The position numbers and the translations under genes are program-made. The notes under the pieces were generated by a model. The model was not told the DNA's origin, ran no database searches, and was given only the letters and a program-made list of their open reading frames with translations. Below are positions 7,446 to 16,376 of a stretch of DNA of 64,000 bases, one piece after another (position 1 is the first letter of the stretch; every line of letters begins with the position of its first letter). This DNA comes from Flavobacterium sp. Root420 (lineage in GTDB: Bacteria > Bacteroidota > Bacteroidia > Flavobacteriales > Flavobacteriaceae), in assembly GCF_001427905.1 (NCBI RefSeq), contig NZ_LMEF01000034.1, forward strand, positions 109,329-173,328. Reading direction: 5' to 3'.

Positions 7446-8123
7446 TTACTTATCAATCTTCTCAAAAGCATTTCTAACCATTTCTTTTTCTTTTGGAAAC
7501 CATCCCTGAGTTATTAACACCACTCCAAAAACCATTAAAACGATACTAATCGCTTTTTTAATTTTTAGAATATTAGTGGGTGTCATTTTAGATTTTAATT
7601 GTTTGGCCAATAGTATTTTAATACAATCCACTAACAAATAAGTAATAATAACAGATGTAAAAAAAGTAATCATTCTGGAGTTTTGCATTTCTAGTTTTGG
7701 TCCAATAGAAATAATAACAGCTAACCAAAAACCTAATACTCCAATGTTAATAACGTTCAGTAAAAAACCTTTTATAAACAAACTTCCGTAATTTCTTTTA
7801 ATGATGTCACGATCTATTTCTTCATCATTTATCTTTTCTTCTTTTTTTAATCTTACGAAAGAAATAATACCATAAGCCAACATAATAATTCCGCCAAAAA
7901 TAAATAGGGCCGGTTTATCTTTTAAACTCTGAATTAATCTGTAACTTCCTAAATAAGCAACGGCTATAAAAAAAATATCACCTAGAACTACACCAAAATC
8001 AAAGACAATTGCAGCTCTGAATCCTTTTGTAATACTGGTTTCCAGTAATATAAAAAATACCGGACCTACCATAAAACTTAAAAAAAGTCCCCATGGCAGT
8101 CCAGCTAAAATATCATTTATCAT
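7446..8123 (-). CDS. LysE-family exporter
   Basis: A 225-residue integral membrane protein with about six hydrophobic segments. The N-terminus GLPWGLFLSFMVGPVFFILLETSITKGFR is the typical LysE/RhtB pattern (conserved Gly-Pro after helix 1). Family members export amino acids or related small molecules; the substrate cannot be told. A charged cytoplasmic loop (KKEEKINDEEIDRDI) sits between helices 3 and 4. It lies 13 bases after the DUF2807 gene in the rnr operon. Confidence 0.85.
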   Translation of the reverse strand: MINDILAGLPWGLFLSFMVGPVFFILLETSITKGFRAAIVFDFGVVLGDIFFIAVAYLGSYRLIQSLKDKPALFIFGGIIMLAYGIISFVRLKKEEKINDEEIDRDIIKRNYGSLFIKGFLLNVINIGVLGFWLAVIISIGPKLEMQNSRMITFFTSVIITYLLVDCIKILLAKQLKSKMTPTNILKIKKAISIVLMVFGVVLITQGWFPKEKEMVRNAFEKIDK

Positions 8124-8136
8124 TCAAATAGAATTA

Positions 8137-8805
8137 TTATTTCACTTCTTCGATTTTACCTCCAAAAACCGTTTTTTGATTAATTTGTTTTGGTTTTCCA
8201 TAAATGTAAATAGAGCCTCCTGCGCTAACTTTCGCCTCAACAAGGGTAGATGCATTAACATCTGCTTTTCCTCCTGCAGAAACGCTTACTGTAGTTTGTG
8301 AGGTAACTAATTTACTTGCTAGTAAAAAACCACCAGCTCCTAAGCTTGCATCTTGATTGGAAGCTTTTCCTGTCAAAGTAATTTCGCCACCTGAAACGGA
8401 ACTTACTTTTAGTTTATCAACATCTAAATCGACATTAATTTTACCGCCTTCCTGGGCACTTACTTTAAATGCAGTTGCTTTTATAGCTTCTTTACTGCTA
8501 ACAATTGCTCCTTCGTTTACATCTATCAACTCAATATTTTTGTAATACAAAGTTATATCTAAATCATCTCCGGATAATAATTTTGGAAAAGGCATTCTTA
8601 ATTTCAATAAACCTTGTTTGTTAACAACTTCAACTTCTGATTCTCTTGCTCCTTTTATAACAATTTTATTTTCAGAAGACTGAACTAATTTTACACTTAA
8701 TTTATCAAAAACTTTTACCGAATCAAAATCTCCTAAATTTTTGGTAATCTGACCAAAAGACATCTGTGCAACAAGAATTGCAACTCCTATTAATAACTTT
8801 TTCAT
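8137..8805 (-). CDS. head GIN domain (DUF2807) secreted protein
   Basis: A 222-residue protein with a signal peptide (cleaved near residue 19, MSFGQ). It is followed by a repetitive beta-rich domain with Gly/Ser/Ala turns (for example SAQEGGKINVDLDVDKLKVSSVSGGEI). This pattern is the putative auto-transporter adhesin, head GIN domain family (DUF2807), very common in Bacteroidota, predicted to form a right-handed beta-helix outside the inner membrane. It sits 24 bases downstream of rnr and is probably co-transcribed. Ligand and role are unknown. Confidence 0.88.
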   Translation of the reverse strand: MKKLLIGVAILVAQMSFGQITKNLGDFDSVKVFDKLSVKLVQSSENKIVIKGARESEVEVVNKQGLLKLRMPFPKLLSGDDLDITLYYKNIELIDVNEGAIVSSKEAIKATAFKVSAQEGGKINVDLDVDKLKVSSVSGGEITLTGKASNQDASLGAGGFLLASKLVTSQTTVSVSAGGKADVNASTLVEAKVSAGGSIYIYGKPKQINQKTVFGGKIEEVK

Positions 8806-8829
8806 ATCGCTCTATTTTTAATTTAACAA

Positions 8830-11010
8830 CTATTCTGCTCGTCTCAAAAAATGAAAATCCAGCTGTTTTTTAACCAAATCCGCATTTTTTACTTTAACAT
8901 AAATTTCGTCTCCTAATTGCAATATACTGTTTGAAGTAGCTCCAACCAAAGCATATTGTTTTTCATCGAAAGTATAATAATCATCTTTTATTTCTCTGAT
9001 TCTCACCATTCCTTCACATTTGTTAGAAACAATTTCAACATAAATTCCCCATTCTGTAACTCCAGAAATAACGCCCAAAAATTCTTCGTCCTGATGATCC
9101 TGCATGTATTTAACCTGCATGTATTTGATACTGTCACGTTCAGCATTTGTTGCTAAACTTTCCATATTCGAACAATGCTGGCATTTTGTTTCATAAATTT
9201 CTTCATCTACAGATTTACCTCCATCAAGGTAATACTGCAACAATCTATGAACCATAACGTCCGGATAACGACGAATTGGCGAAGTAAAATGGCTGTAATA
9301 ATCAAAAGCTAAACCATAATGTCCAATATTTTCTGTCGAATATTTAGCCTTGCTCATACTTCTAATCGCAAGAGTATCAATTAAATTTTGCTCTTTTTTA
9401 CCATTAACTTCTTCCATCAAAGCGTTCAATGATTTTGAAATATCGCCTTTGTTTCTGAAATCTATTTTATATCCAAATTTAGCAATTACTGTTGCCATTG
9501 CAATTAATTTGTCTTCGTTTGGTTCGTCGTGAATTCGGTAAACAAATGTTTTCTTTTGTTTTCCAATGTACTCAGCGACTTTTCTATTGGCCAAAAGCAT
9601 GAATTCCTCGATCAGATGATTGGCATCTTTAGAAACTTTGAAGTATACTCCTTCTGGTTCTCCTTCGGCATCTAAGTTGAATTTTACTTCTACTTTATCA
9701 AAAGAAATTGCGCCATTTGCCATTCTTTTCTTTCTCAAAATCTTCGCTAATTCATCTAATTTTAAAGTAGCTTCAACAATCTCATCAGATACTACATAAG
9801 ATTCTCCTGTAATTGAAATATCAACAGGAATTGTATTGTCTTTTGTTTCAATGATATATTGTGCTTCTTCATAAGCAAATCGCTGATCTGAATAAATTAC
9901 TGTTCTACCAAACCATTGGTTAATAACCTGCGAAGTTGGAGAAACTTCAAAAACAGCTGAGAACGTATATTTTTCTTCATTTGGACGCAATGAACACGCA
10001 AAATTAGATAAAACTTCCGGAAGCATTGGCACTACCCTATCGACCAAATAAACTGAAGTTGCTCTTTGATACGCTTCATCATCTAAAATTGTTCCTTCTT
10101 CCAAATAATATGAAACATCGGCAATATGAATTCCAATTTCATAGTTTCCATTTTCTAACTTTTTGAAAGACAACGCATCATCAAAATCTTTTGCATCTTT
10201 TGGATCAATCGTAAACGTAAGTGTATCACGCATATCACGACGTTTTGCAATTTCAGCTTCCTGAATTGAAGTATCTATTTTTTGTGCATATACCTCTACT
10301 TCTACCGGAAAATCTGCCGGTAAACCATATTCGGCTAAAATGGCATGAATTTCAGTATTGTGTTCTCCAGGTTTTCCTAAAACTCTAATCACAGATCCAA
10401 ATGGACTATCAGCTCTTTTTGGCCAATCTTCAATGGTAACCAAAACAACATCACCATTTTCTGCTTCTCCAATTTTATCTTTCGGAATAAAAATATCCGT
10501 ATACATTTTAGGATTTGCCGTCGATACAAAAGCAAAATTTGCCTGAATATCTATTACACCAACAAACTCTGTTTTATTTCTTTCTATAACTTCGATTACT
10601 TCACCTTCAGGTCTTTTCCCTTTTCTTCTGTTATAAACGTAAACTTTTACTTTGTCTTTATCCAAAGCACGATTCAAATTATTGGTCGGAATAAAAACAT
10701 CTTCAGCAAAATCCGGACAAACAAAATAAGCTGTTTTCCTGCTGGTCATATCAATTGTTCCTTCGTAATAATCCTGACTTTCTACTTTTACTAAATATTT
10801 TCCTGGTTCTGACTCTATAATTTTCTTTGAAGAAGCCAATATTTTTAAATCTTTTATAATCTGATTCCTGCTTTTTGTATCGTCAAGTTCAAGCTTTGCT
10901 CCTATCTGTTTGTAATTAAATGCCTTATTTGGGCTTTGCGATAAAATTTTTAAAATTTTGCTTGAGAAATCACTCTCATTTTTTATCGGCTTTCTAATTT
11001 TCTTACTCAT
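8830..11010 (-). CDS. ribonuclease R
   Basis: A processive 3'-5' exoribonuclease of the RNase II/R family that degrades structured RNA. Domain order: winged helix (about 12-70), cold-shock OB folds (about 80-240), RNB catalytic domain with the metal-binding Asp motif DPKDAKDFDDAL at 269-280, and a C-terminal S1 domain (about 643-726). The 726-residue length fits Bacteroidota RNase R, which lacks the long Lys-rich tail of E. coli. It is the first gene of a four-gene minus-strand operon whose other members are envelope proteins; no functional link is evident. Confidence 0.96.
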   Translation of the reverse strand: MSKKIRKPIKNESDFSSKILKILSQSPNKAFNYKQIGAKLELDDTKSRNQIIKDLKILASSKKIIESEPGKYLVKVESQDYYEGTIDMTSRKTAYFVCPDFAEDVFIPTNNLNRALDKDKVKVYVYNRRKGKRPEGEVIEVIERNKTEFVGVIDIQANFAFVSTANPKMYTDIFIPKDKIGEAENGDVVLVTIEDWPKRADSPFGSVIRVLGKPGEHNTEIHAILAEYGLPADFPVEVEVYAQKIDTSIQEAEIAKRRDMRDTLTFTIDPKDAKDFDDALSFKKLENGNYEIGIHIADVSYYLEEGTILDDEAYQRATSVYLVDRVVPMLPEVLSNFACSLRPNEEKYTFSAVFEVSPTSQVINQWFGRTVIYSDQRFAYEEAQYIIETKDNTIPVDISITGESYVVSDEIVEATLKLDELAKILRKKRMANGAISFDKVEVKFNLDAEGEPEGVYFKVSKDANHLIEEFMLLANRKVAEYIGKQKKTFVYRIHDEPNEDKLIAMATVIAKFGYKIDFRNKGDISKSLNALMEEVNGKKEQNLIDTLAIRSMSKAKYSTENIGHYGLAFDYYSHFTSPIRRYPDVMVHRLLQYYLDGGKSVDEEIYETKCQHCSNMESLATNAERDSIKYMQVKYMQDHQDEEFLGVISGVTEWGIYVEIVSNKCEGMVRIREIKDDYYTFDEKQYALVGATSNSILQLGDEIYVKVKNADLVKKQLDFHFLRRAE

Positions 11011-11193
11011 ATATCTTTTCTTAAAAAGTTAAAATTACAAATAAGATATCAGATTATAGATTTTAACAAATAAATTATTAAAAAAATAACGTTCAAAAGC
11101 AGATTCTAAAAGGTCATTTTGTAATTCACGTTTAAAATTAGTTATGCCTACATTTAGTAATGCTCATTTCGTATCTTTACGAAAAGACCTTGT

Positions 11194-11427
11194 ATGGAAA
11201 GCTTTAAAACCATCGCCATATTCAATTATCTGCACGAAACTGTTGTTCTGAAACACTTGTTGGAACAAGAAGGGATTCCTTATTTTTTTGAAAACGAAAT
11301 GACGCTCTCTGTTGTTCCGATGTACACCACGGCGCTCGGTGGAATCAAACTTAAAGTTCATCCGGACGATTTCGAAGAAGTTCAGCAAATTCTGGACAAT
11401 CTCAATAGTCCACTCAAAATCGTTTAA
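11194..11427 (+). CDS. DUF2007-type putative signal transducing protein
   Basis: A 77-residue protein matching the small DUF2007 fold: an N-terminal strand-helix region (TIAIFNYLHETVVLKHLLEQEGIPYFFEN), a middle part VVPMYTTALGGIKLKV, and the helix DDFEEVQQILDNL. The family resembles ACT/GlnB-like small domains, and its role is unknown. It is monocistronic, divergent from rnr, and borders the large gene-free region. A TATCTTTA -7-like box lies at about 11171. A minus-strand frame across it is a shadow. Confidence 0.85.
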   Translation: MESFKTIAIFNYLHETVVLKHLLEQEGIPYFFENEMTLSVVPMYTTALGGIKLKVHPDDFEEVQQILDNLNSPLKIV

Positions 11428-12054
11428 AAAGTTCTGTTTTTTTTTCAATCTCAAATTTTTTTTCTTTTTAAAATTTCAAAGTTGTCAACATATATTAAAT
11501 ACAACAAAAAGAAAAATTTAATTTAAATTAATTTATGGTTGTTATTATAGCTTGTTAATATGTGCAATAATTTTATTTTTAAATGTATTGAAATGAAGTT
11601 TTGCTTACTTATATAGAGTTATCAACATACTTATATTTAGCTAAAAGATTAATTTATAAGACTTTTTGTATTTTAATTAACAACGGTTGACAACCAAAAA
11701 AGGATTCATTTTGTAGATAAGTTCATATGTTGATTTTTGTTGAAAATCGCATTTTTGATATTGATAACTTTTCTAAAAATTCATCAAACTTTATTAGGAT
11801 TTTTGGTTCCGGTTTTGGATTAGGTTTTTTTATGACACGACCAAAAAAAACTTCTAATATTCTATCTGAACTTATTAACAAACAATGTTAATTTAAAGTT
11901 AACTGAATATCAACGAATTAGCTTTTAGTATTAACATTCTAAAATTTTAACAAAAATGCTGTTTATTTCTAATTGATTTTCAGCTAATTATAGAGATATT
12001 AAAATTGTTAATAACGCTAAGTTTTTGATATAAAGCTATTTGTAAAAACGCTTA

Positions 12055-12235
12055 GTTTAACCGCAAAGTTCGCAAAGATTTACGCAAAGTTAATAAGAAT
12101 CATATCTTTTAATCTGTGTTGATCTGTGGTAAAGATCACAAAGTTTTACTTGATGAATTTCACGAATTCTATTTTAAAAATGGAAAAGGAAAAAATTCGT
12201 GATAATTAGTGAAATTCGTGGCAAACATTTATTAA
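12055..12235. repeat. Flavobacterial interspersed repeat (CGCAAAG / GAATTCGTG type)
   Basis: Contains AACCGCAAAGTTCGCAAAG, TTACGCAAAG, AATCTGTGTTGATCTGTGG, TTCACGAATTC and GAAATTCGTGGCAAAC. These phrases recur between genes in many Flavobacterium genomes in my experience. A related stretch in the opposite sense occurs at 59274-59370 (GACTTTGCGACC..TTAGCGAACTTTGCG..CCTTTGCGGTT). No coding potential. Confidence 0.5.
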
Positions 12236-12240
12236 ATGAT

Positions 12241-12248
12241 TAAATTTG
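12241..12248 (+). promoter_or_regulatory. -7 element for rpiB
   Basis: TAAATTTG, an exact TAnnTTTG match, 26 bases before the rpiB ATG. No clear -33 TTG is seen upstream. Confidence 0.45.
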
Positions 12249-12274
12249 CAATACACAACTAAATAGTATTTACG

Positions 12275-12706
12275 ATGAAAATTTCGATAGGAAACGACCA
12301 CGCAGGACCAGATTATAAAAAAGCAATTGTTGCAATGCTTAAAGCAAAAGGATATGAAGTAACTAATTACGGAACAGATTCTGAGGATTCTGTTGATTAT
12401 CCGGATTATGGTCATCCGGTTGCAAATGATGTATCTGAAGGAAAAGCTGATTTTGGAATTGTGATCTGCGGAAGCGGAAATGGAATTGCAATGACAGTAA
12501 ACAAACACCCAAAAGTGAGAGCTGGTTTATGCTGGACTAAAGAAATTGCGTATTTAACACGTTTACATAATGATGCAAACATTGTAAGTATTCCGGCGCG
12601 TTTTACATCGATTCCGCAAGCTGTTGAAATTGTTGAAACGTTTTTAACAACTGCATTTGAAGGTGGAAGACACCAAAACAGAGTGAATAAAATCGCTTGT
12701 TCGTAA
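12275..12706 (+). CDS. ribose-5-phosphate isomerase B
   Basis: A 143-residue RpiB/LacAB-family enzyme that interconverts ribose-5-phosphate and ribulose-5-phosphate in the pentose phosphate pathway. The N-terminal GNDHAG motif (6-11), catalytic Cys65 in the anion-hole loop ICGSGNG (64-70), and HNDAN (98-102) are intact. The length is typical. It is a single gene with a hairpin terminator downstream. A Cys at 65 (not Ser/Thr) fits genuine RpiB. Confidence 0.95.
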   Translation: MKISIGNDHAGPDYKKAIVAMLKAKGYEVTNYGTDSEDSVDYPDYGHPVANDVSEGKADFGIVICGSGNGIAMTVNKHPKVRAGLCWTKEIAYLTRLHNDANIVSIPARFTSIPQAVEIVETFLTTAFEGGRHQNRVNKIACS

Positions 12707-12720
12707 GAAGTCAAAAAAAA

Positions 12721-12793
12721 TCGGGTGCTTCGCACCAATAAAAATAAACACACCGGGCGGATTTTTTAAATTCATCCGGTTTTTTATTTAATG
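12721..12793 (+). terminator. rpiB downstream hairpins
   Basis: A short hairpin GGTGC-TTC-GCACC (about 12724-12737) is followed by ACCGGGCGGATTTTTT..ATCCGGTTTTTT (about 12751-12786), which can pair and ends in a T run. Likely the rpiB terminator. Confidence 0.5.
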
Positions 12794-12859
12794 TTCTTAA
12801 ATTCAGTTCATTGAGTTCTTCAAAACAAAAGGTTTTGGAGTTATCAACAACAGAATTGT

Positions 12860-13129
12860 TTAAATCTTATTGGTTAATTTAAGATAAACTAATACAATCT
12901 GAATCAAAAAAATCCCGGAAAACTTCACAATAAAAGAGGTTTTACTCGTTTTATGTCTAAAGAGTAACATCGCGAGTAATAAACCAATTGTTCCGCCGAC
13001 AGCTTCTAAAAAAAACAATATATTTTCAGGAATTCTTCGTTTATTTTTTCGCGCTAAATATTTGTCATAGCCTGCAAGAATAAAAACGATGATGTTTATA
13101 AATAAAAAATACAATAATAAAATTTCCAT
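12860..13129 (-). CDS. DUF1294 membrane protein
   Basis: An 89-residue small membrane protein. Hydrophobic segments at about 3-20, 37-60 and 68-85 flank the conserved cytoplasmic YDKYLARKNKRRIPE loop (21-35), which is the DUF1294 signature (usually D-K-x-A-x-[R/K]-x-x-R-R-[I/V]-P-E). Some family members are fused to cold-shock domains; this one is not. Function unknown. Confidence 0.85.
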   Translation of the reverse strand: MEILLLYFLFINIIVFILAGYDKYLARKNKRRIPENILFFLEAVGGTIGLLLAMLLFRHKTSKTSFIVKFSGIFLIQIVLVYLKLTNKI

Positions 13130-13245
13130 TGGCTTAAAATTAGAAACAAAGATATTATTTTAGCCAAATGATTAATGAATTTGTTTTATTATTTTAACAA
13201 GTAATTTAAATCATTTTGTAATCAAGAAATTATTTCATTAAAAGT

Positions 13246-15369
13246 ATGACTAATATTCAATTCATTGCCAAGACTGTTCAAACAGCAGCGATTAATATTC
13301 AAAAAACGGTTCAATTACTAGAGGAAGACTGTACAATTCCGTTTATTTCTCGTTACCGAAAAGATACAACCGGAAATCTGGATGAAGTTCAAATTGAACA
13401 AATTGCAAAACTTCAAAAGGAATACGAAACGATTGTAAAACGTAAAGAAGCCGTTCTAAAATCAATAGAAGAGCAAAAAGCGCTTACGCCAGACTTAAAA
13501 CAAAAAATAGAGCAAAGTTTTGATTTGCAAGAAATTGAAGATTTTTATCTTCCATACAAAAAGAAGAAAAAAACAAAGGCAGATGTGGCACGTGAATTTG
13601 GTTTAGAACCATTAGCGAAAATAATCATGTCGGAAAATGATGTTGATGTCGATTTTATTTCGACACAATATATCAATGAAAATGTAATTAACGAAGAAGC
13701 CGCCATGCAAGGCGCACGCGATATTGTTGCCGAATGGATCAACGAGAATATTTATGTTCGTAAACAATTGCGTAGATTATTTAATAGAAAAGCAACGATT
13801 GCAACCAAAGTAGTCAAAAAGAAAGCAGAAGAGGAAGGAGCTCAAAAATTCAGTCAGTATTTTGATTGGGAAGAGCCTTTAACAAAAGCACCTTCACATC
13901 GTTTATTAGCTATGCTTCGTGCCGAAAACGAAGGTTTTGTGAAGATGAAAATTGACGTTGATCTTGATGAAGCGTATGATGTTATTGACGAAATCATCAT
14001 TAAAAAACAAAATAGTACAACGGCACATTTGCAATTAGCGATAGAAGACAGTTACAAAAGATTATTGAATCCGGCGATTGGAAATGAAACTTTGCAGGAA
14101 GCAAAAGCCAAAGCCGATGCGAATTCAATTCAGGTTTTTGCCAACAATTTAGGTCAGTTATTATTAGCTCCACCATTGGGAGAGAAGCGAATTTTGGCAA
14201 TCGATCCAGGATTTAGAAGTGGTTGTAAAGTAGTTTGTCTGGATGAAAAAGGCGATTTATTATACAACGAAACCATTTATCCACACGCACCTCAAAACGA
14301 GGAAGCTATGGCGATCAAGAAAATCCGTTCGATGGTGAATGCGTATCAAATTGATGCAATTTCTATCGGAAACGGAACGGCGTCAAGAGAAACGGAGTTT
14401 TTCATCAAAAAAATCGCATTCGATAAACCGCTGCAGGTTTTTATTGTTTCTGAGGCTGGAGCTTCGGTTTATTCGGCATCAAAAATTGCGCGCGAAGAAT
14501 TTCCTAACTATGATGTTACAGTTCGTGGATCGGTTTCTATTGGAAGGCGTCTTTCAGATCCTTTGGCCGAATTGGTAAAAATTGACCCCAAAGCAATTGG
14601 CGTAGGCCAATATCAGCACGATGTGGATCAAACGAAATTAAAAGAAGAATTAGATAATACGGTAATTCGCTGCGTAAACTCGGTGGGAATCAATATTAAC
14701 ACGGCAAGTAAACATTTACTAAGTTACGTGAGCGGAATAGGAGAGAAGCTTGCCGAAAACATCGTACAGTATCGTTCAGAAAATGGTCCGTTCGAAGACA
14801 GAAAGCAATTGAAAAAAGTGCCTCGTTTAGGGGATAAAGCGTATCAACAAGGAGCGGCTTTTATTAGAATTTCGAATGCTAAAAATCCATTGGATAATTC
14901 GGCCGTACATCCGGAAGCATATCCGGTTGTAGAGAAAATGGCAAAGGATTTGAAACTTTCGGTAAACGACTTAATTGCAAACAAAGAGAAAACAGCCTTA
15001 ATTAAGGCCGAAAACTATATTACACCTGAAATAGGTTTGCTTACGTTAAAAGACATTATAAAAGAGCTTGAAAAGCCTGGATTAGACCCGAGAAAGTCGG
15101 CTAAGGTTTTTGAATTTGATGCGAATGTAAAATCGATCAAAGATTTAAGAACCGGAATGATTTTACCTGGAATTGTGAATAACATTACCAACTTTGGCTG
15201 TTTTGTTGACATCGGAATTAAGGAAAGTGGATTAGTTCATATTTCGCAGTTAAAAGCTGGATTTGTAAGCGATGTAAATGAAGTAGTGAAATTACATCAG
15301 CATGTTGATGTTAAGGTTACGGAGGTTGATGAAGACAGGAAGAGAATTCAGTTAACGATGGTATTATAA
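13246..15369 (+). CDS. Tex family RNA-binding transcription accessory protein
   Basis: A 707-residue Tex protein. Order: Tex N-terminal helical domain (from FISRYRKDTTGNLDEVQIEQI near residue 33), YqgF/RNase H-like domain starting at ILAIDPGFRSGCKVVCLD (about 316), helix-hairpin-helix region (INTASKHLLSYVSGIGEKLAENIV, about 483-507), and a C-terminal S1 domain (about 636-707, MILPGIVNNITNFGCFVDIG). Tex proteins bind nucleic acids and affect transcription in several bacteria. Length and motifs are complete. It stands alone, convergent with tatA through a shared terminator. Confidence 0.95.
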   Translation: MTNIQFIAKTVQTAAINIQKTVQLLEEDCTIPFISRYRKDTTGNLDEVQIEQIAKLQKEYETIVKRKEAVLKSIEEQKALTPDLKQKIEQSFDLQEIEDFYLPYKKKKKTKADVAREFGLEPLAKIIMSENDVDVDFISTQYINENVINEEAAMQGARDIVAEWINENIYVRKQLRRLFNRKATIATKVVKKKAEEEGAQKFSQYFDWEEPLTKAPSHRLLAMLRAENEGFVKMKIDVDLDEAYDVIDEIIIKKQNSTTAHLQLAIEDSYKRLLNPAIGNETLQEAKAKADANSIQVFANNLGQLLLAPPLGEKRILAIDPGFRSGCKVVCLDEKGDLLYNETIYPHAPQNEEAMAIKKIRSMVNAYQIDAISIGNGTASRETEFFIKKIAFDKPLQVFIVSEAGASVYSASKIAREEFPNYDVTVRGSVSIGRRLSDPLAELVKIDPKAIGVGQYQHDVDQTKLKEELDNTVIRCVNSVGININTASKHLLSYVSGIGEKLAENIVQYRSENGPFEDRKQLKKVPRLGDKAYQQGAAFIRISNAKNPLDNSAVHPEAYPVVEKMAKDLKLSVNDLIANKEKTALIKAENYITPEIGLLTLKDIIKELEKPGLDPRKSAKVFEFDANVKSIKDLRTGMILPGIVNNITNFGCFVDIGIKESGLVHISQLKAGFVSDVNEVVKLHQHVDVKVTEVDEDRKRIQLTMVL

Positions 15370-15412
15370 AATTCCAAAAAAGAAATTCCAAATAGAAAAA
15401 GAGCAATAAAAA

Positions 15413-15448
15413 TAAAATCCCAAACTACAATTGTAATTTGGGATTTTT
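15413..15448. terminator. Shared bidirectional terminator of tex and tatA
   Basis: The perfect arms AAATCCCAAA and TTTGGGATTT enclose the self-complementary TACAATTGTA. A and T runs flank both sides, suiting both convergent genes. Confidence 0.8.
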
Positions 15449-15470
15449 TAAATTTTAAAAGTTGTAATTA

Positions 15471-15650
15471 TTATTTTACTTCTTCCTCTTCTTTTTTGGC
15501 AGCAGTAGTTTGGTCGTCTTTGGCTGCGTTTTTAAATTCCTTAATTCCGCTTCCTAAACCTTTCATTAATTCTGGAATTTTTTTACCTCCAAAAAGTAAT
15601 AACACAATACCTACTATTACAAGGATTTCTGTAAGACCTAATCTTCCCAT
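15471..15650 (-). CDS. twin-arginine translocase subunit TatA
   Basis: A 59-residue protein short enough to be missed by length filters. The minus-strand translation begins MGRLGLTEILVIVGIVLLLF, a single membrane helix, followed by the diagnostic amphipathic hinge FGGKKIPELMKGLGSGIKEF (20-39) and an acidic/basic tail ending EEEEVK. This is the canonical TatA/E layout for the pore-forming subunit of Sec-independent export of folded proteins. tatC is not in the window. A TTG-N16-TACCTTTG promoter lies at 15696-15722. Confidence 0.92.
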   Translation of the reverse strand: MGRLGLTEILVIVGIVLLLFGGKKIPELMKGLGSGIKEFKNAAKDDQTTAAKKEEEEVK

Positions 15651-15695
15651 GATTGTATATTTTATGCCGAAGCAAATTGTTTTCTAATTGTACTG

Positions 15696-15722
15696 CAAAG
15701 GTATATAGAAATATACGAACAA
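15696..15722 (-). promoter_or_regulatory. tatA promoter
   Basis: On the minus strand: TTG, 16 bases, then TACCTTTG, an exact -7 element of the Bacteroidota primary sigma factor. The -7 lies 45 bases upstream of the tatA ATG. Confidence 0.6.
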
Positions 15723-15861
15723 GAAGTGTTTTTGGATTAAAATATTTAGCCTTAACCACGTTAAATATTTTATAAAATCGTAAATTAAGCAGATTTGATC
15801 AAATTTGGGTCACATCAACACAACTATTAATTATTATATTTGCTCATATTAAAGAACCGAA

Positions 15862-16365
15862 ATGGCTAAAAAAAAACGAAATTTCAGAAAAAAATTATTC
15901 ATCAAAAACCGATTGGTAATTTTGAATGAAGATACTTTTGAAGAAATTTTTTCGCTAAAACTCACTCTAATGAATGTTTTTGTGGTTTTCTCTTTAGGCG
16001 GTATATTTTTAATTTTAATCACCACTTTCATTATTGCTTTTACACCTTTGCGTGAATTTATTCCGGGTTATTCTTCAACTGAATTAAAAAAGAATGCGAC
16101 CGAATTAGCGATAAAATCAGATTCTTTAGAAAGAGCTTTAAAGAAAAACGAAGCCTATATTCATGGTGTTCAGAAAGTATTGAGAGGCGAATTGGAATAT
16201 GCCAAATTCAACAAAGATTCTATTTTGGCTGCGAATATGGATGAGACTTCAGACGTAAACATGAAAGCTACTGAAGAAGAAATAAAATTAAGAGAAGAGG
16301 TTAATAAAATAGAGAAGGAGTCGGGCGAAAAAATGCGAAGTAAAAACAAAAATGACAAGAAATAA
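15862..16365 (+). CDS. membrane-anchored coiled-coil protein related to the N-terminus of flavobacterial M23 peptidases
   Basis: A 167-residue protein: basic cytoplasmic start (MAKKKRNFRKK), the phrase RLVILNEDTFEEIFSLKLTLMNVF, one membrane helix (about 36-58), then TPLREFIPGYSS and a charged coiled coil. From memory, the same N-terminal phrase opens longer flavobacterial M23 metallopeptidases. Here the chain ends after the coiled coil in a Lys/Glu/Asn tail, with no LytM zinc motif. It could be a natural short paralogue or a peptidase that lost its catalytic domain. It is followed 11 bases later by the GH3-like gene. Confidence 0.65.
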   Translation: MAKKKRNFRKKLFIKNRLVILNEDTFEEIFSLKLTLMNVFVVFSLGGIFLILITTFIIAFTPLREFIPGYSSTELKKNATELAIKSDSLERALKKNEAYIHGVQKVLRGELEYAKFNKDSILAANMDETSDVNMKATEEEIKLREEVNKIEKESGEKMRSKNKNDKK

Positions 16366-16376
16366 TAGTATAAAAA

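Larger units (their letters stand above)
11428..12274. other. Candidate chromosomal origin region (oriC-like), gene-free
   Basis: An 847-base stretch without a credible gene. From 11480 to 11915 it holds a cluster of TTRTCAACA-like 9-mers on both strands: TTGTCAACA at 11482-11490, TTATCAACA at 11619-11627, the reverse of TTGTCAACC at 11685-11693, AAATCAACA at 11728-11736, TTTTCAACA at 11738-11746, and TTATCAATA at 11759-11767, plus ATATCAACG at 11907-11915. They differ by one or two bases from the canonical DnaA box TTATCCACA. Very AT-rich tracts lie at 11440-11480 and 11505-11540. Genes left of it run mostly minus, and right of it mostly plus. Origin identity is an inference; no dnaA gene is in the window. 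Confidence 0.45.

Noticed and set aside
11164..11454. 96-residue minus-strand frame over the DUF2007 gene
   Set aside because: The plus-strand frame matches a known small family; the minus frame is Phe/Asn/Arg-rich shadow coding.
12206..12753. Minus-strand frames over rpiB
   Set aside because: rpiB on the plus strand has all active-site residues; the reverse frames are shadows.
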